DNA of 34,418 nt from positions 1 to 34,418 of the forward strand of contig CANOGC010000012.1 in assembly GCA_947565445.1 (NCBI GenBank), read 5' to 3'. Positions 7,895-17,270 of this stretch are shown here, piece by piece. Source of the stretch: an uncultured Clostridium sp. GTDB taxonomy: Bacteria; Bacillota; Clostridia; TANB77; CAG-508. Each line of letters starts with the position of its first letter. Position 1 is the stretch's first letter. The translations under genes and the position numbers were made by a program. The notes beneath the pieces were generated by a model. The model worked only from the letters and a program-made list of their open reading frames with translations, was not told the DNA's origin and ran no database searches.

Positions 7895-8834
7895 TTTCTT
7901 TTCCTCCAATTTCTTTTATTGTTTCTTTTAAGGTTTGAACATCATTTATGTTTAATATTGTTATTTCTTTATCTGTTGGTGTTCTTTTTACAAAGCCAGA
8001 TAATGTTTTTCCTGGTCCTATTTCTATAAATGTATCTATTCCATTATCTAACATGGTTCTAATTGTTTTTGAAAACCTAACTGGATTTATAATGTGACTT
8101 GCCAAAATTTCTTTTACATTATCTGTATCTTTGTAAAAATCTCCATCTAAATTCTTTATTACTTTAGTTTCAAATTTATTAATTGTAATATTCTCAAGCT
8201 CTTTTCTTAATGCATCTGCACTTTCTTTTAGCCTTTCAGTATGAAATGGTCCTGCTGTTTTTAAAACTCTTACTTTTTTTGCTCCCATTTCTTTTGCAAT
8301 TGTTTCTGCTTCTTCAATCCCTTCTTTTTCTCCAGAAATTGCAACTTGCCCTATAGTATTATAGTTGGCAGGAACTACGAAGCCTGCTTTTACTTTTTTA
8401 CAAACTTCTTCTACTTCTTCATCTGAAAGCCCCATAATTGCTGCCATTTGCCATTCACCTTTAGGAAGTAGATTTTGCATGTATTCTCCTCTTTTTTTAA
8501 CAATTTTTACTCCTTCTTCAAATGAAAGTGCATTACTATTTATTAATGCTGAATATTCTCCTAAACTTAAGCCCGCTGAAATTTCAGCTTTTATTCCATT
8601 TTGTTTTAGAATTTCTAATATTGCTAAACTTTCTGTAAGTATTGCAAGTTGTGTATATTTAGTTTGGTTTAAGATTTCTTCTTCTCCTTCAAATGATATT
8701 TTAGCTATATCTATTCCTGTTATATTTTGAACCTCATCATATATTTTTCTTGCTTCTTCATATTCTTCATATATGTCTTTTCCCATTCCTACACTTTGAG
8801 AACCTTGACCAGGAAATAAAAATCCAATTTTCAT
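7887..8834 (-). CDS. fabD: Malonyl-CoA:ACP transacylase FabD
   Basis: Loads malonyl groups from malonyl-CoA onto acyl carrier protein. The 315 residues begin FLFPGQGSQ and have the nucleophile Ser90 in the GLSLGEYSAL elbow, Arg115 in KKRGEYM, and His198 in GPFHTERL. Length is normal. It is separated from the biotin ligase gene by a single base and overlaps fabG. Confidence 0.95.
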   Translation of the reverse strand: MKIGFLFPGQGSQSVGMGKDIYEEYEEARKIYDEVQNITGIDIAKISFEGEEEILNQTKYTQLAILTESLAILEILKQNGIKAEISAGLSLGEYSALINSNALSFEEGVKIVKKRGEYMQNLLPKGEWQMAAIMGLSDEEVEEVCKKVKAGFVVPANYNTIGQVAISGEKEGIEEAETIAKEMGAKKVRVLKTAGPFHTERLKESADALRKELENITINKFETKVIKNLDGDFYKDTDNVKEILASHIINPVRFSKTIRTMLDNGIDTFIEIGPGKTLSGFVKRTPTDKEITILNINDVQTLKETIKEIGGKENE

Positions 8835-8835
8835 T

Positions 8836-9414
8836 TTAATTACCTATCCTTTCTAGTATTACATTTTCAAATATATTACAAAATTCTACTATAAACTGCA
8901 TTACATTTACATTTATGTTAAATTCCTTTTTTATTGATGTTGCTATATTTTTTATATCCTCTGTGAAGTTTTCTTTTATAGTATTTATTCCAATTCCAAT
9001 TACTAAGTATTTTACTTTTTCACAAATAACTCTCGTCTCGGTTAGGATTCCTCCTATTTTTTTATTGTTATATACAATGTCATTTGGCTCTTTTATATTT
9101 AAAGTAATACCATATTGCCTTTTTAAAATATTTACTATTATATTTGCAATTTCCTTTGTTAATCCATCTAAGTTTTCAATGTTACAATCTACTTGCATAA
9201 AAAGCGAAAATGCAATATTTCCTTTTTCATCTGTATGCCAAACTCTCCCATGAGTTCCTATCCCTTTATTTTGAATATCTGCAAATATTAAAGTCCCATT
9301 TGTAATAGATTCATTATCTATTAACCTCCATATCTCTTTTTGTGTCGAATCTATCTCTTTATAGTAAATAGTATTTCTTCCTAAAAATTTAGTTTGTAAG
9401 TTTTCTAATTGCAT
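8836..9414 (-). CDS. birA: Biotin-[acetyl-CoA-carboxylase] ligase, catalytic domain only
   Basis: Attaches biotin to the lysine of AccB. The 192-residue protein contains DSTQKEIWRL, the biotinoyl-AMP loop as GIGTHGRVW, and NDIVYNNKKIGGIL, followed by LVIGIGINT. It lacks the N-terminal winged helix of BirA repressors, so it is a group I ligase that would not regulate transcription. It is also short at the C-terminus. It overlaps the ligase gene upstream by 26 bases, and AGGACA lies eight bases before its ATG. Placement with accB and the other acc genes fits its substrate. Confidence 0.9.
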   Translation of the reverse strand: MQLENLQTKFLGRNTIYYKEIDSTQKEIWRLIDNESITNGTLIFADIQNKGIGTHGRVWHTDEKGNIAFSLFMQVDCNIENLDGLTKEIANIIVNILKRQYGITLNIKEPNDIVYNNKKIGGILTETRVICEKVKYLVIGIGINTIKENFTEDIKNIATSIKKEFNINVNVMQFIVEFCNIFENVILERIGN

Positions 9415-11107
9415 CTAAATTGTCCTGCCTTTTTATTTTATTTGTTGTTGTTCTAATAAGTGGTTCTTCTGTTAATATAATTCCTCTTATTGCTTTATAT
9501 TTTGGCATTGTTTGATTAATTTCTTTAATTTTTTTTGATAAAACTTTATGTATTTGTTCATCTGTCTCTACTTTATAAACATTTTTTACAATGTCTTTAT
9601 CAAATACAATTTTTACATTTATTTTTATATCATTTTCATCATCTGACTGCTCTTTTCCAAAAATAAATGACTCTTGTACACCTTCTATTTTGTTTACTAG
9701 GCTTTCCATTTCTTCTGGGAAGATATTTTTACCATTTTTTAAAACAATTACACTTTTCTTTCTTCCACAAATATATATATATCCTTCTTCATCAATCTTA
9801 GCTAAATCTCCTGTAGAAAACCAACCTTCTTGTAATGCTTCTTTATTTGCGTTTTCATCTTCATAATAGCCTAACATTACACTATCGCCTTTAACAACTA
9901 ATTCTCCAATTCCTTCACTATTTTCATCTACAACTTTTGCTTCTACACTTGGAACTGTTTTTCCAATTGACCCTACTTTATAGTGTTTATTTGTTCCAAC
10001 TGCTACAACTGGTGATGTTTCTGTTAATCCATAACCTTGTACAATATTTAATCCTAATAACCTATATTTTTCTTCTATTGTTTTATCTAGTGCAGCTGCT
10101 CCACTTATAAATAATTTTATTTGTCCACCTAACATATTATGTATTTCTTTAAATACTTGCTTTTTTTCTTCCATAGAGGCATTTCTATATTTTTCTTCGT
10201 TTTCTAATATTGTCTCAAGTTTCCCCTGTTTTTCTAATTGTTTTCTAATCATCATAAAAATTTTTTCATATATTGCTGGCACACATGCCATAATACTTAC
10301 ATTATATTCATTTAAGTTATCTACTATGTGCCTTAATCCATCACAAAATACAGTTTGAGCTCCTTTATATAGTGAAAATAGAAAACCTACTGTACATTCA
10401 AATACATGATGTAATGGTAAAACTGAAAGAAATGTATCTTCTTTTGTTACATCTAAAATGCTTCCTATATCCATTAAATTTGTACAAATGTTTTTATGTG
10501 AAAGTGCTACAATTTTGGATTTTGATGTTGTTCCTGATGTAAATAGCATAATACTCATTTCTTCGTTGTTAATTTTTGCATTTAAAAATTCTGTATTACC
10601 CTCTTCTATTAATCTTTTTCCTGTTTGTATTAGTTCTTTTTGTGAATATATACCTTCACCATGCCTCTCATTATCCATAGATATTAAGTGTTTTAACTTG
10701 TTTTTCTCACTATATCTAATTTTTTCAATCATCCCCGCATGTTTTTTGGTATAAAATATAGCTTCTACTCCAGACCTTTCTATTACAAGTTCTAGTTCAT
10801 TTTCTGGTAGTAATTTATCTAATGGTACAACCACCCCTGTACCACATACAACTGATAAATACGCTATTTCCCATTCGTAACTATTTTCTCCAATAACTGC
10901 AATTCTTTTTCCTTTTAGTCCTAAATTTATTAGTGATGTTCCTAAATTGTTTATCATATCTCGTACTTCTGAATGCGTAAAAGTTTGATATTTTCCTTCT
11001 TCTATCTTTATTTTATATGCTGGTCTATTAGCATACAATTTCTTAGTTTTATTTAACATATCTTTTAAATCACTTATTTCTAAATAATCATATAATCTAT
11101 TACTCAT
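9389..11107 (-). CDS. Long-chain acyl-CoA (or acyl-ACP) synthetase, AMP-forming
   Basis: An ANL-superfamily enzyme that activates a fatty acid through an acyl-adenylate. The start is best placed at the ATG 11107, which has a strong AGGAGGG just upstream; a longer frame from 11149 lacks one. The 572 residues include the P-loop LFTSGTTSKSK, GYGLTETSP, STGDLAKID and a C-terminal NKIKRQ with the likely catalytic lysine. It heads the fatty acid operon, so activated exogenous fatty acids may be coupled to synthesis. Whether it loads CoA or ACP cannot be told from sequence. Confidence 0.85.
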   Translation of the reverse strand: MSNRLYDYLEISDLKDMLNKTKKLYANRPAYKIKIEEGKYQTFTHSEVRDMINNLGTSLINLGLKGKRIAVIGENSYEWEIAYLSVVCGTGVVVPLDKLLPENELELVIERSGVEAIFYTKKHAGMIEKIRYSEKNKLKHLISMDNERHGEGIYSQKELIQTGKRLIEEGNTEFLNAKINNEEMSIMLFTSGTTSKSKIVALSHKNICTNLMDIGSILDVTKEDTFLSVLPLHHVFECTVGFLFSLYKGAQTVFCDGLRHIVDNLNEYNVSIMACVPAIYEKIFMMIRKQLEKQGKLETILENEEKYRNASMEEKKQVFKEIHNMLGGQIKLFISGAAALDKTIEEKYRLLGLNIVQGYGLTETSPVVAVGTNKHYKVGSIGKTVPSVEAKVVDENSEGIGELVVKGDSVMLGYYEDENANKEALQEGWFSTGDLAKIDEEGYIYICGRKKSVIVLKNGKNIFPEEMESLVNKIEGVQESFIFGKEQSDDENDIKINVKIVFDKDIVKNVYKVETDEQIHKVLSKKIKEINQTMPKYKAIRGIILTEEPLIRTTTNKIKRQDNLDAIRKLTN

Positions 11108-11152
11108 TTTCCCTCCTGCTTTTTTATTTTTACCTATCTTATATATCATAAT

Positions 11153-11186
11153 ATTATATAAATGTCTTTAGACTGGTAGGTCAGTA
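11153..11186 (-). promoter_or_regulatory. Probable fatty acid operon promoter with overlapping operator-like palindrome
   Basis: On the minus strand a TATAAT (11158-11153) lies about 45 bases before the ligase start. The -35 region is poor and is covered by the inverted repeat ACTGACCTACCAGT with flanks (11169-11186). Short palindromes of this type over the -35 are typical of TetR-family repressors, several of which govern fatty acid genes. The regulator assignment is inference. Confidence 0.4.
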
Positions 11187-11196
11187 TAATGTATTT

Positions 11197-12126
11197 TCAA
11201 CTAAATTTACTCATTTTCTCTACATATTCCATATCTTCTATTTTAGAAATTGCAAAGCATTTCTTTCCTAAATCTTTTAATGATGCTCCACAGTGATACA
11301 ATTCTTTATTATCTATTAATATAAATCTATCATGAAATTTGTTTGTATATGAAATTTTTAAACTTGAATATTGTTTGTTAAACTTACTGATATCTAATTT
11401 GTTAAGATTACAATTTTGTGATGTTAAAATAACTACTTCTACACTTTCATTTTTCTTTGATAACATTTTCAAAATACTATCATCTATATAATTATCTATT
11501 ATTACAATTTTGACTTTGGCTTTTCTTATAATATCTATTATTAAACTGTATGCATCATAAATCTGACCATTAAAAAATATCTTTTGCTTAAATTCTGCTT
11601 GTTTATCTTTTTGTAATTCGTCAAATACTATATCAAACTTTTTATCATGTTCTAATAGTTTTGTTTTCATTCCGTCTATTTCTTGAAAAACAAAAGCATT
11701 ATTTACAATAAATTTTCGCATTTCTACAAATGCTCTCATTATATTTATACTAACTTGTATTGCAATTTCATTTTTTAAAATTCCAGCTAGCATAGAAATC
11801 CCTTGTTCTGTATATACATAAGGTACATACCTTCTACCTCCATAATTTTCTGTTTCTAAACTTGAGGTTCCAAAATGGAACCTCAAGTTTTCTGCTTCAC
11901 TTTCTGTTAATTGAAAACAAAAATCTTCTGGAAATCTATCAAAGTTTCTCTTCATTGCCTTATTAATATTTTTAGTAGTATAGTGATATAACATAGCTAC
12001 ATCACTATCTAACATTACCTGTTTTCCTCTAATTGTATAAATTAAATCTTTAATATTATCTACTTCATATGCTACTACATTTAATTCTTCATTTATTGGT
12101 GTAATACTATTATTTTCTTTTTCCAC
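11197..12126 (-). CDS. ORF6N-domain protein with C-terminal phospholipase-D-like domain, copy 1
   Basis: The start is placed at GTG 12126, with AAGGA ten bases upstream; an upstream GTG at 12135 is too close to the ribosome binding site. The 309-residue protein has an N-terminal ORF6N domain (RGKQVMLDSDVAMLYHY, RFPEDFCFQLTESE, YVPYVYTEQGISMLAGIL, NIMRAFVEMRKFI), as in phage antirepressor-like proteins. A charged linker then leads to a C-terminal domain with KIVIIDNYIDDSILKML, VVILTS, HDRFILIDNKELYHCGASLKDLGKK. That HDRF...GASLKDLG block resembles the HKD region of phospholipase-D-like nucleases. A consensus promoter with a LexA-like box precedes it. A paralogue lies at 31269-32244. DNA binding and nuclease activity are family-based inference. 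Confidence 0.8.
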   Translation of the reverse strand: MEKENNSITPINEELNVVAYEVDNIKDLIYTIRGKQVMLDSDVAMLYHYTTKNINKAMKRNFDRFPEDFCFQLTESEAENLRFHFGTSSLETENYGGRRYVPYVYTEQGISMLAGILKNEIAIQVSINIMRAFVEMRKFIVNNAFVFQEIDGMKTKLLEHDKKFDIVFDELQKDKQAEFKQKIFFNGQIYDAYSLIIDIIRKAKVKIVIIDNYIDDSILKMLSKKNESVEVVILTSQNCNLNKLDISKFNKQYSSLKISYTNKFHDRFILIDNKELYHCGASLKDLGKKCFAISKIEDMEYVEKMSKFS

Positions 12127-12153
12127 TAATATCACATCCTTATTTTTGTAACC

Positions 12154-12182
12154 ATTTTAGAACATATGTTTTTACTTGTCAA
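12154..12182 (-). promoter_or_regulatory. Promoter with LexA-like box, ORF6N copy 1
   Basis: On the minus strand TTGACA (12182-12177), 17 bases, TAAAAT (12159-12154). The spacer holds the palindrome AAACATATGTTC (12171-12160), close to the Gram-positive SOS box core GAAC-N4-GTTC. A repressor bound there would block RNA polymerase directly. Confidence 0.65.
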
Positions 12183-12223
12183 GTATTTTTTGTAGTTATT
12201 TAAAATAAAAATGATTTTTATTC

Positions 12224-12251
12224 GAGACTGCTGAAAAAGCAGTCTCTTTTT
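12224..12251. terminator. Hairpin after the Nudix gene
   Basis: GAGACTGCT, loop GAAAA, AGCAGTCTC is a perfect nine-base-pair stem followed by TTTTT on the plus strand. On the minus strand it directly follows the Nudix stop codon (12252-12250), although the T-run there is broken. It separates the queH-Nudix unit from the ORF6N promoter. Confidence 0.65.
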
Positions 12252-12837
12252 ATTCCTTCTTATTTTTATATTTTTCTAATTTTTGATTTAGCTTTCTGTA
12301 AACCCATTCTATCATATACTTTTCTGTTGATATTTTTTCTACATCTTCTATATTAACCCATTTTATACCACTATTTTCATCTTCTTTTACTGTAGTTTCT
12401 TCGTTTTCGTCTACTTCTAAAAGATATGTTAAATTTAAGTGTACATGGCTTGGTACATATTTTCCTCTTTTTATATGTCCTTCTACTGGTGCTACTTCTA
12501 ACGAATATATATCTTCACTTAATACTTTTATATTCTTAACACCTGTTTCTTCTTTTAACTCACGAATCGCTGTACCTAATAAATCTGTTTCTCCATCTGC
12601 ATGTCCACCAGACCATGTCCAAGATTGATATATATTATGGTATAGCATTAATATTTTTGTTCTTTCTTTGTTTACCACCCATGATGATGCCGTAAAATGT
12701 CCAAATTCATTGTTTCTAGTAAGTACATCATCAAATGTGTCTATATATTTTAACATTATCTGTTTATCCTTTTCTTCTTGCTCATTGTATGGGTTATAAT
12801 TTTGTATTTGTTGTCTTAGTTTTATTATTTCTTTCAT
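12250..12837 (-). CDS. Nudix hydrolase
   Basis: Hydrolyses a nucleoside-diphosphate-linked substrate with a divalent metal; the substrate is unknown. The 195-residue protein has the Nudix box GGHADGETDLLGTAIREL with KEETGV following. The spacing between the first Glu and the RE pair is one residue longer than the textbook pattern, as in a large subgroup starting GGHADG. The gene start overlaps the queH stop by four bases (ATGA), implying co-translation, and a GAGGAG lies about 13 bases upstream. Confidence 0.85.
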   Translation of the reverse strand: MKEIIKLRQQIQNYNPYNEQEEKDKQIMLKYIDTFDDVLTRNNEFGHFTASSWVVNKERTKILMLYHNIYQSWTWSGGHADGETDLLGTAIRELKEETGVKNIKVLSEDIYSLEVAPVEGHIKRGKYVPSHVHLNLTYLLEVDENEETTVKEDENSGIKWVNIEDVEKISTEKYMIEWVYRKLNQKLEKYKNKKE

Positions 12838-13415
12838 ATATTATTTTTTACTCCTCTATTACTTGTTTTATTACTACATTCTATTTGCTTTTTATACCTT
12901 TCCTCTTCTGAAAAGACACAACCACAATATTTCTGCATATATAGTCCTAGTTCTCTTGCTTTACTTTGCCCTTCTCTAAAGCCTGTTCTAAAATCTCTAT
13001 ACAAAAATGTAATTCCATACTTTTTTGCAAGTTTCTCTCCTATTTCTTTTAGGCTCTCATGGTTTTGGTAAGGGCTTACTAATAATGTTGTTGTAAATGC
13101 ATTATATTCATGTTCTTTTGCATATTTTGCAGTTTGTTCTAAACGAACTCTATAACAATAGTTTTTACAACGATTTTGTAAGTCTCCTATTACATTTTTA
13201 CAAAATTCTTGTAACCCATAGTTTTCCTCAAATATTGCTTCTACTCCTATTGAATTTGTATATTCTTTTAAACAATCACGTCTTTCCTTATATTCTGTAT
13301 ATGGATGAATATTTGGATTATACCAATATACAACTGGCTCAATTTTTTCTTCTCTTAAAGAATCTATACAATATACACTACAAGGCGCACAGCATGTATG
13401 CATTAATAACTTCAT
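12834..13415 (-). CDS. queH: Epoxyqueuosine reductase QueH
   Basis: Catalyses the last step of queuosine formation in tRNA, reducing epoxyqueuosine to queuosine. The protein starts MKLLMHTCCAPCS (ATG 13415 preferred, with AGGAG nine bases upstream; an ATG at 13424 is too near). It has the HTCCAPC motif, the NYCYRVRLEQTAKYA segment, YQNHESL, FREGQSKAREL and the C-terminal YCGCVFSEEERY. These cysteines match the QueH (former DUF208) iron-sulfur and catalytic cysteines. Length of about 193 residues is normal. The rest of queuosine synthesis is not in this window. Confidence 0.93.
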   Translation of the reverse strand: MKLLMHTCCAPCSVYCIDSLREEKIEPVVYWYNPNIHPYTEYKERRDCLKEYTNSIGVEAIFEENYGLQEFCKNVIGDLQNRCKNYCYRVRLEQTAKYAKEHEYNAFTTTLLVSPYQNHESLKEIGEKLAKKYGITFLYRDFRTGFREGQSKARELGLYMQKYCGCVFSEEERYKKQIECSNKTSNRGVKNNI

Positions 13416-13427
13416 TTGCTTCATCTC

Positions 13428-15215
13428 CTACTTGTTCTTTATAATTCCTCCACTGCTATTTTCAAAAACGACTTCGTTTCCATCTAATTCTAAATCATTT
13501 TGATACATTTCATAATAGTCACTACAGTTAAAATAAACTAAATATTCATATTCTCCTTTATTCCAGTTCTCAATATAGTTTATTGTAGTTGCATAATTTA
13601 AGTTATCTTTAAATTTATATTCTAATAAAGCATTAAACCAGTATTCTTGCCTTTGGTTTCCTATTATTAAAGTATTGTTATTTTCTAATGATAATGAATT
13701 TTCCTTTATATATTCTAATATTTCTAATTCTTCTTTTGTAAAATCTATCTCTACCTTAGTTAATACAGTCTTATTAATTCCATATATATCCATTACATCT
13801 GTTATTTTCTCATTTTTATTAAATGTATCTTTTGTAATTTGTACATTACTAGTAAAAAATGATACTATCATAAATAAAATATATATTGATACATATGTAC
13901 ATGCAAATATCTTTCCATTTCTCTTTTCCACTATATAGCATATTCCTCTAAAAAATAGGTAAATTACAAATTGCCATAGTACAAAATAGGTTTTAAAGAA
14001 ATAGTATGTTGACATATTTAGTTTGAAAATACTAATATATAGCACACACATATACATTATAAATATAATAATGCTTATTACATCAAATTGCATTTTCTTT
14101 TGTTTCATTAAATAGTATATCATAAAAGGAATAAATAGTAATACATTTGAATACAAGTTTCTATAAATATATCCTTCTACTTGTATTACACTTCCTACTT
14201 GAATTTGACTAGTAGATAGCATTCCTGGAAGTACATGATATAAAAAGCCTACAACTGTTGGAACTACAAGTGTAATTAATGTATATACTACTACACTTTT
14301 ATTAAACCATTTTCCATTTTGTTTATGGAAATAAAATATGTAATATACAAATATTGCCCCATATACTGGTGGTGCAAATAAGTAATATGAAAAGAATAGT
14401 TCAAAGCATAGCAAAAATATAGGTGCTGTTTTTTTCCATATAGCTTGTTCTTCTTCCCATTCTTGCATAATAGCAACGATTCCATTTATGCATAGTACTC
14501 CTAAACCTAAATAGAAATACCCAAAAAGCATGTTATTTAGTGGATAACCTAATAGATATATAACTGATATTATACCTGCTAAAACATATGTAAGCTTATT
14601 TTTAGCATATTTTTTTATTGTTACAAAAAATAGCATACCACTTAAGAAAAGGGTAAAAATATCAAACCCAATAAAAACATTATATAGGTTCATTTCTCCT
14701 ATAAAAGGTGCAAATACTTTAAATAAAATTCCAATATTACTATATGCTCCTGGCATCATAGCATTAGCAGTTTCTACGTTTTCTACTTTTAGTAGTAAAC
14801 TTTCATTTTCATAAAATTCTCTTGCTGAAATATAATGTATAGAAGAATCTGTTGTTATATATTTAATATTAAGTGGAAATCCAAAGTCTAAGTAAGAAAT
14901 AACCATTACTATAACTAAAAGAAGTGTTATAAATATTAAATCTCTTTTTTCAAAATAGTATTGTTGTATTTGCTTTTTATAAAACATTATACTTGCCATA
15001 ACTATTAATAAAAGTACATTTATAATAGTTAATGAAGTTAGTGTGATTGGTATTTGCAAAATTGTAAATATATAACTAATAAAAGTTTGATAGCACAAAA
15101 ATAATACTAATGTAATTGTAATAGTTTTTACAATATCTAACTTCTTTTCTGTTTTCTTTATTAATATAGCACCAATTAATAATAATATAGTACAAATACA
15201 ATATATAACCGACAT
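13428..15215 (-). CDS. Polytopic membrane protein, probably a GT-C-type glycosyltransferase or polysaccharide assembly protein
   Basis: About 595 residues with many hydrophobic segments spread from the N-terminus to roughly residue 470, followed by a soluble C-terminal domain of about 120 residues. I chose the ATG 15215; a GTG at 15224 is also possible. No clear family motif is visible. The large first extracytoplasmic loop with TTDSSIHYISAREFYENE has acidic residues like the catalytic loop of GT-C enzymes, but this is only a resemblance. It overlaps or abuts the GT4 gene upstream and lies in a block of glycosyltransferases, which supports a role in surface glycan or teichoic-acid-like polymer assembly. 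Confidence 0.6.
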   Translation of the reverse strand: MSVIYCICTILLLIGAILIKKTEKKLDIVKTITITLVLFLCYQTFISYIFTILQIPITLTSLTIINVLLLIVMASIMFYKKQIQQYYFEKRDLIFITLLLVIVMVISYLDFGFPLNIKYITTDSSIHYISAREFYENESLLLKVENVETANAMMPGAYSNIGILFKVFAPFIGEMNLYNVFIGFDIFTLFLSGMLFFVTIKKYAKNKLTYVLAGIISVIYLLGYPLNNMLFGYFYLGLGVLCINGIVAIMQEWEEEQAIWKKTAPIFLLCFELFFSYYLFAPPVYGAIFVYYIFYFHKQNGKWFNKSVVVYTLITLVVPTVVGFLYHVLPGMLSTSQIQVGSVIQVEGYIYRNLYSNVLLFIPFMIYYLMKQKKMQFDVISIIIFIMYMCVLYISIFKLNMSTYYFFKTYFVLWQFVIYLFFRGICYIVEKRNGKIFACTYVSIYILFMIVSFFTSNVQITKDTFNKNEKITDVMDIYGINKTVLTKVEIDFTKEELEILEYIKENSLSLENNNTLIIGNQRQEYWFNALLEYKFKDNLNYATTINYIENWNKGEYEYLVYFNCSDYYEMYQNDLELDGNEVVFENSSGGIIKNK

Positions 15216-15216
15216 A

Positions 15217-16348
15217 TTAATCACTATCCTGTCCTATAATTTCTAATATTTTTTCTGAAGTTTTTTCCCAAGAAAATTGTTCACATACTCTTTTATGTAG
15301 GTTTTCTGCTATTGTTTCTCTAAAAGATTTATCTTTTATTACTGTTTCTAACTTATCTGTAATATCTAAAACCTCTGGTTTACAAAGTAGCCCATCTCTT
15401 CCATTTTCAATTATTTCTGAAGTTCCCCCTACATTTGTTGCTACAACTGCACATTTCATTAATCCTGCTTCTAATACTGTTGTTGGTAAACCTTCTGAAT
15501 ATGATGGATTTATAAAAATATCTACACTATTATATAAACTCATAACTTGTTCGTGAGTTAAACTACCGTGTAAAAACTATATCTGGGTTTTCTTTACTTA
15601 TCTTATCTTTTAATAATCCATCTCCTGCTATAATTAGTGAAATATCATAGTTTTTCTTTAAATTTTTATATGCTTCAACTAGTTCACAAATTCCCTTGTT
15701 TTGAATTACTCTTCCAACAAAAACTATTTTTATTTTGTTTTCATCAATTGCTAATTCATATTTCTTATTTTTATATTCATCATATTCTTGTGTATCAATT
15801 GAATTATATAAAACACCTTTTGATACTATTTTAAAGTGTTCTAACCATTTTACACATTCATTTGAAACTCCATAAAAATCTTTATTAAATGTTTTTACAA
15901 TAGATGTAAGAAAATGTTCATACCAAGCACCTAGAGTTTCAATTATTTTATTATCTTGTGTAAAATGAGATGTGCCATGTTCTATTAAAATTGATGGTAT
16001 TTTATTTCTTCTACTAAATACTCCCCCTTGCATTGTAGTAGACCAAAATCTAGTTTGAAAAACACAAAAATCTATATTTTCTTTTTGAATTTCTTTAATT
16101 AGTTTTTTCTGTTTTTTATTAAACTTCAAAATAGGATGACGATTTACAAAAAAACTGTATGTTGGAAGTCTATATATTACCGCTTCTTTCGTCTCTTCTA
16201 CTTCTTTTAAAGAATTATCATAGCGACAAGTAATAATAAATACTTTGTATCCATGTTTTGAAAGTTCACTTGCTAGATGATATGTATATCTCTCTACTCC
16301 TCCTACATGAGGTAAATAGTAACCAGTAAAAATCGCAATTTTTTTCAA
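15217..16348 (-). CDS. GT4-family glycosyltransferase, split by an in-frame CGG needing a +1 shift
   Basis: A retaining GT-B glycosyltransferase. The N-terminal half starts KKIAIFTGYYLPHVGGVERYTYHLA, cut here by position 3-27. The second half has IVFVGRVIQNKGICELVEAY and AGDGLLKD, then after the shift SLTHEQVMSLYNSVDIFINP and SEGLPTTVLEAG with the GT4 E-x7-E motif. In frame zero the gene ends at CGG TAG (15568-15563). Skipping the C gives T-G-S-L-T and a 376-residue product of normal length. The downstream half is fully conserved, so this is not simple decay. It probably acts on a lipid-linked or nucleotide-sugar substrate at the membrane. Confidence 0.85.
15566..15568 (-). other. CGG +1 shift site 2 (GT4 glycosyltransferase)
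   Basis: The context is TTT ACA CGG TAG in frame zero, that is, CGG immediately followed by a stop. Skipping C gives TTT ACA (C) GGT AGT TTA ACT CAC, restoring the FTGSLTHE segment expected before the nucleotide-sugar-binding half. Confidence 0.85.
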
Positions 16349-16370
16349 TATGCTTGTTCTCCTTAATTTT

Positions 16371-17270
16371 TTAAATCATTTTTAGTAAAAATCCTATTCT
16401 TAAAGTAATCTCCTCTTTCCATAAATTCATAATTTTTTTAGGATAAAAAATTTTTCTTAACTGATTTTTACAATTAGTATCTTTAATAAATAAATCTATT
16501 GTTTGTTTTTGATTTTGGTTTAAGTCTTGATAATAGTAATTTGCAAATTCCTGAATTTGGTTTTTAACTTTTGGAAAGTGCTTATTATTTGTTAATCCTT
16601 CTAATGGTTTCTTTTCTTCTCTATAATCTTTCGTACTTATATTATTAGAGTGCATTCTATGCCTTACTTTTGATACATCATCATATATTACTTTTCCAAA
16701 TGCAGAACAAACCATATATATCCACCAATCATGTCCTAATAAATTCTGATCTGGAAAATTTGATAACATTTTTTCTCGTGCATTTTTGTTTATAAGTGTT
16801 GCCATTCCTGCGTTTACACATTCTAATAAAGAATTTGTAAAACTTATTTTATCTCTTTTTTGTGGATGTTTCAAAAATTCCATATTTGAATTATAAAAAT
16901 CATAATTAGAATAATACATAAGTGGTATTTCTAGGCAACTTTGTTCTTCTAATATTTTTACTGCCCTTTCAATTTTGTCTTTTTCCCATATATCATCTTG
17001 GTCAGAAAATGCATAATAACTAGCTTCTGGTGCAAGTTTTAGAAGTTCAAAAAAACTATTTACAAATCCTTTATTTTCTCCTAGTATTAACTTAATTTTT
17101 TCTTGTTCTTCATATTCTTTTAATATTCGTATTGTTTTATCGCAAGATCCATCATCACGAACTAGTATTGTCATATTAGAATATGTTTGGTTTAAAATAC
17201 TATCTATTTGTTCTTTTATATATTTTTCTCCATTATATGTAGATAATAAAACTATCACTTTAGCTATCAT
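16371..17270 (-). CDS. GT2-family glycosyltransferase (rhamnosyltransferase-like)
   Basis: A GT-A fold inverting transferase of 299 residues. It begins VIVLLSTYNGEKYIKEQIDS and has the nucleotide-sugar motifs RDDGSCD and SDQDDIW (DxD-equivalent), then NAGMATLINK and LLGHDWWIYM. This layout is common in rhamnosyl- and related transferases of surface polysaccharide clusters. Donor and acceptor are unknown. It overlaps the DUF2304 gene by four bases. Confidence 0.85.
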   Translation of the reverse strand: MIAKVIVLLSTYNGEKYIKEQIDSILNQTYSNMTILVRDDGSCDKTIRILKEYEEQEKIKLILGENKGFVNSFFELLKLAPEASYYAFSDQDDIWEKDKIERAVKILEEQSCLEIPLMYYSNYDFYNSNMEFLKHPQKRDKISFTNSLLECVNAGMATLINKNAREKMLSNFPDQNLLGHDWWIYMVCSAFGKVIYDDVSKVRHRMHSNNISTKDYREEKKPLEGLTNNKHFPKVKNQIQEFANYYYQDLNQNQKQTIDLFIKDTNCKNQLRKIFYPKKIMNLWKEEITLRIGFLLKMI

